The notes under the pieces: model-generated
Told to the model about the DNA's origin: nothing
Databases searched by the model: none
What the model saw: only the letters and a program-made list of their open reading frames with translations
NCBI GenBank assembly: GCA_965112735.1
Contig: OZ218950.1
Span: 5,580,001 to 5,644,000, forward strand
Origin: Phaeosaccion multiseriatum
Lineage: Eukaryota > Ochrophyta, other classes
Length of the DNA: 64,000 nucleotides
Direction: 5' to 3'
In this document: positions 10,845 through 22,876 of the stretch, one piece after another
Layout of the letters: each line of letters opens with the position of its first letter
How positions within the stretch are numbered: position 1 is the first letter of the stretch
Made by a program: the position numbers and the translations under genes

Positions 10845-12512
10845 TTATTGCTCTTTCTTTGAGACGGCAGACTCCTCCGTCACTGTGCTTGAGGGCGGTC
10901 GCTCCCCCTCCGAGGCTTGAGGGTCCTCCTCCGCCTGTGCGTCCGCCACAGAGGAGAAGTTGAGCATGCCCTTGAGCGCATTCCACTCTGTGGCCACGAG
11001 CGCCAGGCCCAGTTGGTCGTACACCGTATTGGCGAAGTGCTTGTATCCCCTAAGAGACGAGATGAGACGGGCGACACGGCATACAGAAGAGAGCACCAGG
11101 TATGAAGGTGAGGTGGGCAGAATTACGCCCCTCACACTCCCTGACTCACTCATTCATACACCCACCCAGTACTCACTTGCTGTTCAAGTGCAGTCCATCA
11201 AAGCAGCGGTGGTAAGGCCGCATGATGCGAGCGTCGTTGAGCTTGACCAGCGTCACAGCTGGCGGGGGTGGAATCCAGCCTGGTGGGGGGGACTTCTTTG
11301 TCTTGGGGGGGGCGGTGCTCTGCAGTAGATGGCAGCAGCAGGCAGGGAAGGGGAGGGGAGGGGAGGGGAGGGGGGAGGCATGGAGCGGGTTGACTCAGTA
11401 GAGCCCACGCTGGAGACAAAGTCAGAAATCCCTCCCCGTGCTATTTGCTCACCTTTGCATAGAGGTACAGCTGGCGGTTGATGCGCTTCACCACTCCGAG
11501 CTTCTTGCCTATCCCTGCTCCGTCTGTAGGCAGATTGCACAGCAAGACCCGCTTACCCTCCTTGCGCAGAGTCTACAAAGGGAGGGAGAGGTGTGCTCCG
11601 AGAGTTGAGTCGGGGTCGCTGAGGAAGGGAGTGAGACAGTGGAGGTGGAGCCGTGTGAAAGTACGCACCTCGCATATGGCCCTCAGATTCTTTGTAGTCT
11701 CGCATAGCTCCTCCTCCTCGTACGTGTCCATCGATGTCTTCTTCATTGCGGTCATGGGCATCCCCACACAGTCCTTCACCACGTCCATCGAGCCGGCCAT
11801 GACCACAAACACCTCGGCGTCACTGGGGTAGAGAGACCACAGTCGGTCAGAGGCGTATATTTAGCTCAAGTCTCCCCTCCCGCGTCGGGAGAGGACCAGC
11901 GGCTCCATTTCGCCCTCACCTGCATGCTTTCGAGCAGGCCTTCTTCTGATACAGCGTCTGCTGCGTCTTGCCCGTTTGAGGAGGTTCGGGAACCCAGTCT
12001 GCCGTTGTGCTGCCTGCTCGTCCTCCTAGAGGCAGCAGCGACAGTGGGCAGAGGCACGTGCGTGAGAAGAAAGCCCTGTCCAAGTCAAGCCCCTTTCACA
12101 CTTCACTCACTATTTACAATTTCCCAGCCGGTGCGCACTCGATCGTCCTTCCTCCACAGTTTTTCCAGGTGTCGCGCCACACCCGACAGCCCCCCCATGA
12201 CGACCCAATCGCCGATTCCCTCTGCAAAGCCATCACCGATGATGACCACCTGTACGTGGGCAGACGGAGGCCAAAAAAGGCCACCAAAGCGTCAGTCCGC
12301 TTACTTCAGGCCGCATCTCTTTGAAGACGTTCTCACCAAGCAATCATTACCTTGTGGTGGTGTTTGCTCGTCTTTTTGATGGAGTGATCAGCCGAGGAGA
12401 TGAATTTGCAAAAGCGGATCCACAGCACAGTGAGGGAGAGTCGCAGCGAGATGGCTACATAAAAGAGGATTGCCAAGGGGTTCCTCGAAGGTGCTGCTCC
12501 TGGGTCCTCCAT
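10845..12512 (-). CDS. Membrane-anchored SGNH/GDSL-hydrolase-like protein, nucleophile replaced
   Basis: Belongs to the SGNH hydrolase superfamily by layout. Seven exons (12512-12351, 12249-12118, 12009-11920, about 11812-11669, 11572-11453, 11319-11177, 11049-10845) give about 331 aa. Exon 1 encodes an N-terminal hydrophobic anchor (NPLAILFYVAISLRLSLTVL), so a secretory or membrane location is likely. Block I reads VVIIGDGFAEGIGDW: the position of the catalytic Ser of GDS is Gly. A block like N-x-G follows (WEIHNGRLGSRTS), then VFVVMAGSMDV where the usual GxND has become GSMD, and a clear block V, FDGLHLNSKGYKHFANTVY, keeps the D-x-x-H pair. It may therefore be a pseudoenzyme or use different chemistry. 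Exon 2/3 and 3/4 junctions were chosen by phase; an alternative acceptor at about 11822 would keep a DAE before VFVV but breaks phase. Confidence 0.7.
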
Positions 12513-13058
12513 ATCAACACGTCTCTTTCTTTTTTTTGTGTAACACAGGTCTCATGTTGATTCACAAATAGGTTGGATGTTCAACACGTCAACCATCGCT
12601 TTTTGCCCGACGTACGTACTCCCTATTAAGTCAATAAATACACACCTTAACCTCTCCTCCTCGGCCGTGTTTCGCCCTGGTCAGTGGCTGATCGGCCCCT
12701 GACCCTGAGACCGAGAAACTGATCGACCCCTGACGTGCCGGCCGATAGCAGATAGCACGCCTGCTGGCGCCGGCGATAGCAGATTGCACTCTAAACTGAC
12801 GCTCTGACCCTGGCGCTGACACACTGATGCCTGACATGGCTGCGCGACCTGTTCAGCGGTCGCGGCCCTATGCGAGGTCTTGGATGGAGGAGTCACGTCG
12901 TGCCTAAGATGATGGTCGGAGGAAAACCATGTGGTGGGCGGGAACGATGGGACTTTTATAGGCAGACGGCTCGATATTCACAATGAGGATCATCCAATGC
13001 CGCGGTAGAGGATGGCACTGGAGGGTGCACACCATTTTTATGCTCCCCCCCCCCACCA
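12513..13058. other. Intergenic, SGNH-like gene promoter side
   Basis: Non-coding between two minus-strand genes. It contains a near-repeated short motif around GATAGCAGAT at about 12745 and 12773 and a somewhat AT-rich patch near 12540-12650. No gene is supported. Confidence 0.5.
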
Positions 13059-14105
13059 TCACACAGACAGATTACCGACGGAGTCACGGCCGCTCTCGGA
13101 TACAGAAAAGTCCGAAAAGCTCGTGCTGCTGCATACGGAAGAGTCCTCGTGAGGCGCTTGCTCGCGAAATCTGAGGGAAGGAGGAAAGGAAGGAAGGAAG
13201 GAAGGAAGGAAGGAAGGAAGGAAGGCAGGAAGGAAGGCAGGGACGCGAGATGAGACGCGGAGACGCCCCACAACAAGACAATCAAGACATTGATTGTCCT
13301 CGTGGCGCTTACCGGCGCCCCTCCAGGTGGGCCTGTGCCAGCCCAAGGGCTCTGTTCGCCCCCTTCCGAACCGTCTCCAGCGCCGTACGGTACTCCTCCA
13401 CTTGCGTGCTGGCGAAGCTCTCTGCCCAAATGATCTGCAAATCCACACTCTCCTGCGCAGCCGCCAGCGCCGCCATGGCCTCTGCCGCGCTTGGAGGCCC
13501 CTCGCCCTCCTCTCGCGGAGCCTTCTTGGCGGCGCCTGCCCCCCGGGGGCCCTTGTTGGAGGCGGAGGACTGCAGCAGCCGTTGCGTCTCGGCTGCGGTG
13601 CGAACTTGGTCGCTCAGCTGGCCTAAGCTGGAGGTCAGAGTGGTGCCCTCCATGAGGAGCCTAGCGAGGGGGGGGGCAAGGAGGGCATACATATACATGC
13701 ATGTCTGGCCTGGTCAGCAGAGAGTCGGAGCGATTCGGCGCCCACACCATCGTCACACACCATCGTCACACACCTCGTGCGCATCTTGTCGTACGCGCAG
13801 AGATTGCAGGGGCGGCGAATGCTGCACACCGTGCAGCGAGGGGCGGGTACGTGTACCTGTTGCACAGCAGTTGGTGATACAGCAGAAGTTTGTGGTGTGA
13901 GCAGCTAGGACATGAAAGAGGCGGCGAGCGCGGGCCATGGTCACAATGCTCACCTCATGTTTGTGTAGAGGGTGGTGCAGAGAGCAGGCTCCGCAGTTAT
14001 TAAACACTCGACATGCCCCCGTTCCAACGAACGGTGGGCAGTCCATACATGTCGAGTCTCGCTGGGGGAGAGCAGCTCGGCGTTCAATTCCTGACACGTA
14101 GCGAA

Positions 14106-14137
<32 letters not shown>

Positions 14138-14593
14138 CAAAAACAATGGTTGCTGAGAGGGGAGGCAAACTCTCACACACGAGCGGCACAACACACGCGC
14201 AAGCAAACCTGCGGCGATGAGCTCCTCTTCCGAAATGTGCTGGCACGGCGGGGGGAGGGTGCACCTGTTGCACCTGCCCGTGGGTACACGTACACAGAGA
14301 ACGAGGAGGGGGTACTTCGCTGTTTGTGTCGGATAGAAGGCTGTATGTGGATTCGCTCTCAGGCCGTATGCCTCTGTACGTGGATTCGCTCTCGCGCCTT
14401 ACCTTGGGATTGGTCGAAGGGCGTCTAATGGTGTGAGTTGAGGCACGGGGGCCGGTCCTCTGCGAGGAATGACCTGTCGACAAAGTACGAGAGGGAGACA
14501 GAGGGTAGATAAAGACAGAAGAGAGGGAGAGACAAAGACAGAGACAGAAAGAGAGAGAGGGAGACACACAGAGAGGCAGACAGAGAGAGAGAC

Positions 14594-14648
<55 letters not shown>

Positions 14649-16383
14649 GAGACAGACAAGAGAGAGACAGAGAGAGACCGAGAAACGGAAGACGAGAGAC
14701 AGAGAGACACACACAGAGAGAGAGAGAGAGAGGTGAGATGCGCAGCGTGGCGTGGCAGGGATGGGGTGCTTGAGTGTGTGAGGTGTACCCCGGTGGGAGT
14801 GTTGCGCTCCGCTCCGCCTTACCTTCCGCAAGTTCTCTAGGGAAACGAACAAGTGGCGCAGGAACACTGTACGCAGGATTGCCACGAACTTCCGCAAGTT
14901 GGGCCAGGCCTTGTGGAAGGCAGCCTCGATGCCTGCAAAGGAAGGGCACGCGGGCGAGGAAGGTACAGCACACACACAAGGAATGTTGAGAGGGGAATAC
15001 GAATGGAGGACATGTGTCTGGTGAGCCCTCGCCTCTCGAGCCTCACCTGGTAGCTCGTACCCAACGCTCTCGGCGTGGAGGATGTCGAGGCCGATGCGAA
15101 GCCCCGCCTCAGCTCCGACCTACGGTCCGAGGTGCGACATAAGGGGGGGGGGAGGAGACGTGGTCAGCCAACAGACCACACCACACTCTTCTCCCAAGGA
15201 AAGGTAAAGGGCCTCTGCTCTGTTCATGTTGAAGGCCCCGCACACACCTGGGTGACACGCAGGATCTGCGTCCGCTCCTTGAGGAAGTTGGTCATCTTCT
15301 TGTGGTTGCTGCAGGAGGGGTTGGAGTTGACGACACTAAGTGAAGAACACTTGCCAAGGGTGTGGAATGCAGGACGCTGCCATTCTCACCTGGTCAGCAT
15401 GATGATGCGAATGGACGAGCCATACGTGTCCATTAAAGAGCACAGGGTCTGCTGGCCACGCGTGATGATGTTCTCGGCGTTAGCCACAATGAGGAAGCGA
15501 GGGACGAGACCCGCCAGCACCTCGCTGCGCTTCATAAAGCGGGCAACCTGTGGCAGTGGCAGAGGCAAAAGAATGACTGGGCATGACTGGCTTGGGGGGA
15601 GGACACACTCGAATCCCGCCACCGGCCCCTACCTTATGCATCAAAGCCTTGGAGTCGTCCACCTCCTGGTGCCCCACGTGACACACGCCCAAGTTGACGA
15701 AGCGCAGCATGCCCGCCTCCGTCATGGAGGCGGCTTGCATAAAGTCTCTGACGAACACCTTGGCGAAGGCAGCCTTACCCGAGTACGCCCCTCCCGACAG
15801 CACCACGTGCTTGCTGAGTGCCTTGTGCTGGACTGCATCTTGCAGGAATCTGCACGTCACGAGGTTCACACCTTCCTTGCAGCAAAGAAATGCCTTGAGG
15901 CTCTGATAGAGAGAGGGGGGATGGTGCCACCAAGACATTAGCACAAGGATACACTGGGCTCTCGTCCTGGCAACATATCCTCACCGTAGGGTGGTGTTTC
16001 TTGGTCCAATCCTCGTCTGTCGCGAGTGGCACAGCCGCCTTGACTTTATCCTTGGTCTTGGGGGGGGCGCTCCTCGACAGGCTCTTGAGCTCCTCAGCAG
16101 TCGGCATCCTCGGCTTGTTCACCTTGCACTGCACCCACATGGGGTTGAAGGCGGACCACACGTTCCTCTCCCTACAAGACTTGAACGTGGACAACCGCCT
16201 CTTCTTCGGAGCCTCTGCTTGTTTCTGAGCGTGCTGCTCCGGCTGCAGATCTCCATTCTCCTCCTCCTCCTCCTTCTCGTCCTCCTCCTCCTCCTCCTGT
16301 ACTTCCACCTGTCCATCCTCCTTTACCCCCTTCTGTTCCCCCTCCGGTTCCTCCAGTTCCTCCGGTTCCTCATCCATTCCCAT
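13059..16383 (-). CDS. Degenerate clamp-loader-like AAA+ protein with C-terminal Cys/His cluster
   Basis: Twelve exons join in phase (16383-15985, 15902-15633, 15547-15390, 15308-15248, 15119-15047, 14932-14823, 14473-14403, 14264-14209, 14090-13954, 13856-13774, 13660-13313, 13170-13059), giving 625 aa. The first 110 residues are acidic. Residues about 120-340 resemble an RFC-type small-subunit clamp loader: DEDWTKKHHPT leader, a P-loop-like SGGAYSGKAAF at about 170 where the Ser/Thr after Lys is Ala, a Walker-B position RFLIVANAENII without the acidic pair, a GQQTLCSLMDTYGSSIRIIM helix, and a helical collar-like segment (WPNLRKFVAILRTVFLRHLF). ATP hydrolysis therefore looks lost. Residues about 400-473 form a metal-binding-like cluster (CMDC...C...CGAC...H..H...C..C...C..C). 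A coiled segment and Ser-rich tail follow. I know no family with this combination; the AAA+ link is by pattern, not search. Confidence 0.6.
13178..13245. repeat. (GGAA)n tetranucleotide repeat
   Basis: Tandem AGGA/GGAA units in the last intron of the AAA+-like gene. On the transcribed strand this is a TTCC pyrimidine tract directly upstream of the 3' splice site. Confidence 0.9.
14101..14735. repeat. GA-rich simple-repeat tracts in introns
   Basis: Two GA/GAGACA tracts (14101-14140 and about 14505-14735) lie in introns of the AAA+-like gene and appear as CT-rich tracts on the transcript. They contain no coding signal beyond the short exons annotated with that gene. Confidence 0.85.
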
Positions 16384-16482
16384 CCTTCTCCCTTCTTTCC
16401 CGCTCAGAAACTCAGTTAACTGCTTTTCACAGATGCCGTGTACGACCACCTCTCTCTCTCTCTCCGGTTCACGTCTCCCGCT
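16384..16482. promoter_or_regulatory. Putative bidirectional promoter, AAA+-like gene / AAGAB-like gene
   Basis: Only 99 bp separate the start codons of two divergent genes. It holds a CT-rich run at 16450-16464. No factor motif is recognised. Confidence 0.4.
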
Positions 16483-17950
16483 ATGCCTATGGCTTCCTCG
16501 TCTAAGATTGTCATTGCTGGATCCGCCAGGGTGGGGACCAAGACTCTCGTGAGGGGTGAGTCCACGAGTATGTTCTTTGGGTTTGTGCGCTCCTCTTCTG
16601 ACCCACTCTTCCCCCCTCGCCATTTTATCTCACTCAGCACTGCTGGAAGCGAGCGGGGATGGAGAAATCACGGACTCTCTGGATGTGACGTGGAAGATGG
16701 AGCGTATGGTAGAACCTCCCCCAGAGGAGGGGGAAGGGGAGACCGAAAACATCGCAGACCCGGCTGAAGCGGGCGTGGAGGAGATTGACTGGCTTCTGGT
16801 CACAAAGTACTACTCTGCTCCATTGAAGCTGTGGAGACGGCGGACGCTTCCCTTACCTCCCGCCATGGAGGCGTACAGCCCTGATTTGCTTGCAGCGATC
16901 CAAGAAACGGAGGGTCTTATCTTGATGATGGACCTGTCGAGACCGGAGAGCTTCCACGAGCTCCACACATGGGGTCCCTTTGCAGACTCTTTGGGCGATA
17001 AGGTAGTGCTGCGCTTGCTTGTCGCCACGAAACTCGACATGATTGAGGATTCGCCACCACCACCACCAGCACCAGTAGCAGCAGCACCCGCCGCACCAGC
17101 GCCCCTCTCCAGCCAGGCCGATCGTAGGACGTACTTGGAGTGGTGCATCGATCATGGCTTTGAGTACGTCGAGGCAGACTGCACTACTCCCGCCAGGGGG
17201 GGCGAGTCTAGAGAGAAGGAGGGCATTCCACGCGTCATTGAGGCGCTGCAGTCCACCATGTGGAGCAGCATGGAGTACAAGACGCCTGCCCGGCCCCAAC
17301 AGGGCATTGCTTCCGCCGCCGCGCAGATCCAACAAGATTTCTTGGAGGGGAGTGCAGGAGGCGCGGAGGGGGAGGGGGACGATTCTGCCCAGGGTACGGA
17401 CGACGAGGAGGAGGACGAGGAGGACGACCAAGACGCTATGCTGGGGTATTCGAACCTCAGAGACGGCGGGAGTGACGATGAGGGCGACGGGGACGAAGAT
17501 GACGGTGCTGAGCGAGGAGGAGGAGGAGGAGGAGGAGGAGAGGCTTTGGGGGGATGGGGCAGTCCGCCGCAGTTTGAGGCCGCCGCCAACGTGGGTGATG
17601 AAGGAGTAAAGGAGGGCACAGAGAGCACAGTGATGATGGAGGGCACGTTTGACCCCTTTTCAGACGCGGAGGAGAGCGGGGGGGGGGAACAGGACTTGAT
17701 TACTCACATGAAAGCGCTCTGGGGCAGCAGAGGAGAGGGCAACAACAGTAATGATGACGAAGACGACGACGCAGCCGCCGCCCAAGAAGAGAGGGAGTTG
17801 GAGCGACTCATGGCGGAAGTGAAGGAGGTGCGCGATTTGGGCTCGCACGAGGAGAGGAGAGAGCGCGCAGCGGCCACGGCCCTCAAGCTGCTGAAACTCA
17901 TGGGGGCAGAGGGCGACGACGAACAACAAGAAGACAGCGACAGCTGCTAG
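16483..17950 (+). CDS. AAGAB: Alpha/gamma-adaptin-binding protein p34-like (AAGAB) pseudo-GTPase
   Basis: Probable chaperone of clathrin adaptor (AP-1/AP-2) assembly, cytosolic. Two exons (16483-16555, 16638-17950) join in phase to 461 aa. The N-terminus has a Ras-like beta strand and P-loop relative, KIVIAGSARVGTKTLVRALL. Then come a Rossmann core with LILMMDLSRPESF, a VVLRLLVATKLDM strand (the usual NKxD position) and HGFEYVEADCT, all typical of the p34/IRC6 G-domain. The middle is Pro/Ala- and Asp/Glu-rich. The C-terminal helix ELERLMAEVKEVRDLGSHEE then AATALKLLKLMG matches the p34 signature helix seen in human AAGAB. The family has lost normal GTPase motifs, so the imperfect P-loop is expected. 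An in-frame second ATG at 16489 is possible. Divergently paired with the AAA+-like gene; convergent with the DCC gene. Confidence 0.8.
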
Positions 17951-18256
17951 AGTTGGGCCACAGGTTGTCTCAAAAATTATTATGTGATTCCATCATCCAT
18001 TGCCTCACGTATCTTGCACGAGACAATAGACGTTGGACCAAAATGCTGCCGCCCTACATGGAGTAACATATCTCATCTCTGCTCCCCCCCCCCCCCCCCA
18101 TTTGTATGTACAACTTTCACTTCACTATTCACTCCACAGGCTTCAGTGCTTTCTCTCGCGTCTGCTCCTGACGACTGCCCGTATTTCACGTTTACAAATA
18201 ACTGCATGTTGTGAAATGTCTTACGCCTCTCGTTCTCTCTTCCTCGTCGCCTCAGT
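17951..18256. other. Convergent intergenic region
   Basis: Lies between the stop codons of the AAGAB-like and DCC-family genes. It includes a C homopolymer tract near 18085-18099. No coding or RNA gene is seen. Confidence 0.5.
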
Positions 18257-19853
18257 TCAGTTCAAGTCTAAGAATCGAGGGTACTCGTCATCCTCGGGAA
18301 TGCGACAGTACTCGGCCTCTCCTCCTCCAATTGCGTATCTGAGGGGTTGAGGGGGAATGGGCAGACATGATAAGAGACGCAAAGCACGAGGGCCTTCCCA
18401 TTCCACCCGCTTCTCGTGAATTTTGGAAACGCAAATTGGTGCAAGCTTTGTGGAGTCTCTTATATTCCCAATCCTTTCCACCCCAACAACAAGACTAATC
18501 CTCTCCCGCCCCAACAATGGAGACTAACCTGTTTTGACTAACCCACTCGTAGCAAGCATCCCTCACCGAGAAGGGCGCCAACGAGCCCACAGCTGTGAAA
18601 TGGTCACAGCACAGTAACAGCAGGAAGGAGGACGGGACGGGACGGTGCGAGTGAGCAGGAGAAGACAAGAGACAACTATTCCCAACACACAGGGAAGCAC
18701 ACAACGCCAAGAAACACTTTTGTACAAGGCACATGTAGCACCACATTCTCGGCTCAAGAAGGAAGGTACATTGAGGCGGGGTGGGTTTACCAGAACAGAC
18801 GAGTCCATTGCAGCTCGGGCTGTCAGACAGTTCTACGCAGCAGTACACGTCACCGTACCTGCCATGATGGGGAAGGGTTGTGCCATGCGCGACGCGATGA
18901 ACAGGGCAGCATCGGAGCGGCGGAGCAGGGTTCCATCCGACTCCAGCACGAGAATGCTCTTCTCCTCCGCCGGCTCGCCAACCTGATAGAATTAATGACA
19001 TGGTGAGCGGCAGCAGGCATAACACAGTAGTTGGGCCACTCTCAACCTACCGCTTCGAGGAGCCCGAGCCCGACCTCGCCGCTCTGGGCTGCGAACCTCA
19101 TGCTTTCGGGGCTGCTGTTTTCAATCATGAACCAGGCTGATCCGGAGCAAAAGTTGCACTCGCCTGTGCACATCATCACAGTACAGGAGAAGCACAGGGG
19201 AATGAGTGAGCAGAGTGAGCACGTTGAGGCCAGGCGATTCCCGCCGCAGTTGGTCGTGTGGGTGGTCTTAGGGGGGGGGAGTTTCTTTTCTCACCGTCAA
19301 ACAGCACCACCGGGGACTTGGTTGATCGGAACGTCTCCTCCAGTGGGCCCGCCGGCAGTTGGTGTTGGACCTCCTGCTTCTGCTCCCTGTTCTTCTTGTG
19401 TGCTGCCGCCCAACTGATGCCACGAGCAAGACAGGCGGAGGAAAGAAAGCAAAACGACAGTTGGAACGACGGAAAGGCTTCCTTCCACCCATTACCAGCA
19501 GCCCCGCGTCCAAGAGCATTGAGCTATGACAAGACCGCCGTAAGAACACGACGTCTACTAGCACATCCGCAGCCCCCCACCTCCGCTGCTCCGGAGGCCG
19601 CTTGCTGCTGCCCAACCACCCCTCGTTCGCTCCGCTCATACTTAAAACCACCACTCCACCCGCCTCACCTCGGATCAATCATTCCGGAAACCGCACGAGC
19701 TGAGGAAGCTGCCCAGCTTCCCTTGCCGAGCTTGTGTCGGTAGTGCGGCTGCTCTAGCTGTGGTGTGAGCGGGCCTGTCGCTACGAAGGCGCTGCTCCTA
19801 TGGCATCCTGCTGCCGCTGTTGCTCCCACAAGCAGCACTCCTCCGACTCTCAT
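18257..19853 (-). CDS. Plastid-targeted DCC-family (DUF393) thiol-disulfide oxidoreductase-like protein
   Basis: DCC-family proteins are predicted thiol-disulfide oxidoreductases of the thioredoxin-like fold. Six exons join in phase (19853-19669, 19413-19295, 19163-19051, 18982-18859, 18592-18529, 18338-18257), giving 228 aa. The family signature is complete: SPVVLFDGECNFCSG with the D-x-x-C-x-x-C motif at about residues 100-108, ENSSPESMRFAAQSGEVGLG, LVLESDGTLLRRSDAALFIA, and the C-terminal RDACYEWVSQNRYAIGG. The N-terminus is a signal peptide (MRVGGVLLVGATAAAG) followed by SSAFVATGP, which resembles the heterokont plastid targeting motif ASAFAP with the key Phe. This supports import into a secondary plastid. 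The CxxC-type Cys pair is intact. A candidate extra exon near 19520-19545 was left out because including it breaks the phase. Confidence 0.84.
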
Positions 19854-20130
19854 CTTCCCGTCTGTTACAGCCTAAGGCACCACCGGTTCAGTATGGCAGG
19901 TAGGGTAGATCTACAAGCACCTAAAGCGGTCGCGGGCTGAGGACGGGGTTTACACGCCTATTGTTACTCGCTCTCTCTCCCCTTCGGCGCCCCAGCCAGA
20001 AACCCAGGGGGGACCAATTTGGATTCAAGTTGATATAACTTCCTCTAAAAAAATCCTGCCCAATTTGAACCACGTAGAGCAATTGCCCACGAAACGTAAC
20101 CACACTGACGAGATATATTTCTTTTTACTC
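19854..20130. other. Promoter-side region of the DCC-family gene
   Basis: Non-coding between the DCC start and the CTCA satellite. It is relatively A/T-rich around 20035-20130. Nothing further is recognised. Confidence 0.45.
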
Positions 20131-20243
20131 ACAGTCACTCACAGTCACTCACTCACTCACTCACTCACTCACTCACTCACTCACTCACTCACTCACTCAC
20201 TCACTCACTCACTCACTCACTCACTCACTCACTCACTCACTCA

Positions 20244-20480
20244 TGATAGCCTCCGGCCAAGGGCAGTGACGACCCTTCCCGGATTCAGAAAGAAAAACAC
20301 CCCCTCAATGATGTCCTGTCTTCCCCCTTGTCCCAATGTCCTATTTCCTTTTCCCCTTATCTCCTTTTGCCTACTACACGGCCTTGTCACTGACCCGATA
20401 ACCTCCCGCCCACCTTGCCGAATTAGACCAATGTCGACCCTCTCGATACCAAATGTCGATGTCCTGACCATACACCTACA
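20244..20480. repeat. Satellite-embedded spacer, copy 1
   Basis: Non-repetitive block starting TGATAGCCTCCGGCC and ending TGACCATACACCTACA, flanked by CTCA arrays. It recurs 407 bp downstream with one differing patch just after GGATTC. Confidence 0.93.
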
Positions 20481-20650
20481 CTCACTCACTCACTCTCATT
20501 CACTCACTCACTCACTCACTCATTCACTCACTCACTCACTCACTCACTCACTCACTCACTCACTCACTCACTCACTCACTCACTCACTCACTCACTCACT
20601 CACTCACTCACTCACTCACTCACTCACTCACTCACTCACTCACTCACTCA

Positions 20651-20900
20651 TGATAGCCTCCGGCCAAGGGCAGTGACGACCCTTCCCGGATTCGCTAGAA
20701 ACGTTGCAAATGTCTACTACCCCCTCAATGATGTCCTGTCTTCCCCCTTGTCCCAATGTCCTATTTCCTTTTCCCCTTATCTCCTTTTGCCTACTACACG
20801 GCCTTGTCACTGACCCGATAACCTCCCGCCCACCTTGCCGAATTAGACCAATGTCGACCCTCTCGATACCAAATGTCGATGTCCTGACCATACACCTACA
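20651..20900. repeat. Satellite-embedded spacer, copy 2
   Basis: Near-identical to copy 1 except for a replaced 15-30 bp patch after GGATTC. Together with the flanking CTCA run it defines a higher-order unit of about 407 bp. Confidence 0.93.
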
Positions 20901-22583
20901 CTCACTCACTCACTCTCATTCACTCACTCACTCACTCACTCACTCACTCACTCACTCACTCACTCACTCACTCACTCACTCACTCACTCACTCACTCACT
21001 CACTCACTCACTCACTCACTCACCCTCACTCACTCACTCACTCACTCACTCACTCACTCACTCACTCACTCACTCACTCACTCAATCACTCACTCACTCA
21101 CTAACCCTCTCACTCACTCACTCACTCACTCACTCACTCACTCACTCACTCACTCACTCACTCACTCACTCACTCACTCACTCACTCACTCACTCACTCA
21201 CTCACTCACTCACTAACCCACTCACTCACTAACCCACTCACTCACTCACCCCTCACTCACTCACGCACTCACTCACTCACTCACGCACTCACTCACTCAC
21301 TCACTCACTCACTCACTCACTCACTCACTCACTCACTCACTCACTCACTCACTCACTCACTCTCAATCACTCACTTCATTCACTCGCTCACTCACTAACC
21401 CACTCACTCACTCACTCACTCACTCACTCACTCACTCACTCACTCACTCACTCACTAACTCACTCACTCACTCACTCACTCACTCACTCACTCACTCACT
21501 CACTCACTCACTCACTCACTCACTCACTCACTCACTCACTCACTCACTCACTCACTCACTCACTCACTCACTCACTCACTCACTCACTCACTAACCCACT
21601 CACTCACTCACCCCTCACTCACTTACTCACTCACTCACTCACTCACTCACTCACTCACTCACTCACTCACTCACTCACTCACTCACTCACTCACTCACTC
21701 ACTCACTCACTCACTCACTCACTCACTCACTCACTCACTCACTCACTCACTCACTCACTCACTCACTCACTCACTCACTCACTCACTCACTCACTCACTC
21801 ACTCACTCACTCACTCACTCACTCACTCACTCACTCACTCACTCACTCACTCACTCACTCACTCACTCACTCACTCACTCACTCACTCACTCACTCACTC
21901 ACTCACTCACTCACTCACTCACTCACTCACTCACTCACTCACTCACTCACTCACTCACTCACTCACTCACTCACTCACTCACTCACTCACTCACTCACTC
22001 ACTCACTCACTCACTCACTCACTCACTCACTCACTCACTCACTCACTCACTCACTCACTCACTCACTCACTCACTCACTCACTCACTCACTCACTCACTC
22101 ACTCACTCACTCACTCACTCACTCACTCACTCACTCACTCACTCACTCACTCACTCACTCACTCACTCACTCACTCACTCACTCACTCACTCACTCACTC
22201 ACTCACTCACTCACTCACTCACTCACTCACTCACTCACTCACTCACTCACTCACTCACTCACTCACTCACTCACTCACTCACTCACTCACTCACTCACTC
22301 ACTCACTCACTCACTCACTCACTCACTCACTCACTCACTCACTCACTCACTCACTCACTCACTCACTCACTCACTCACTCACTCACTCACTCACTCACTC
22401 ACTCACTCTCTCTCTCTCTCTCTCAATCGACCTCTGGACGCACTATCGCCCACATTCTCGATAGCGCGCCATCGGTTGCCGGCCTACCCCCCCCCCAATC
22501 CCCTGACATCTAATACCTGAACCTCAAACTGCCAGCCTTCGTGCACGCCCCATTCCACCAGAATTTGTCTTGGTGCGAAAACG

Positions 22584-22837
22584 ATGAACCCGTTCGATGG
22601 GATCGGCGACAGCTTTGGAGATCCGTGGCAGCAGAAGCAGCAGCAGCAGCAGCAGCCGCAACAACAACCGCAGCAGCAGACTCAGGAGTATCAGTATCAG
22701 CAGCCCCAGCAGCAAGATCCGTACCTATCCTCCGCTCTGCAGCAGCCGGAGCAGCAGCAGCAACCGCAGCAGCAGTATTATCAGCCGCAGTTTGGGACAC
22801 AGCAACAGCCGCAGGTCTTTCCACAGCAACCCGTTCA

Positions 22838-22876
<39 letters not shown>

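Larger units (their letters stand above)
20131..22424. repeat. CTCA tetranucleotide mega-satellite, about 2.3 kb
   Basis: Almost all of this stretch is (CTCA)n. It is interrupted by two copies of a unique-looking spacer and by scattered variants such as CTAACC and ACGC between about 21020 and 21630. From about 21630 to 22405 the tetramer is essentially perfect, then it decays to CT. Long Ser-Leu-Thr-His or Glu frames here are repeat artefacts. No function is assigned. Confidence 0.97.

Noticed and set aside
16416-16640. Extension of the AAA+-like gene upstream of 16383
   Set aside because: The frame stays open to 16623 but overlaps the first exon of the divergent AAGAB-like gene, and the extension shows no conserved pattern.
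20065-21216. Long open frames of Ser-Leu-Thr-His repeats
   Set aside because: They are direct translations of the CTCA tetramer and exist in several frames; no unique sequence or start context supports a protein.
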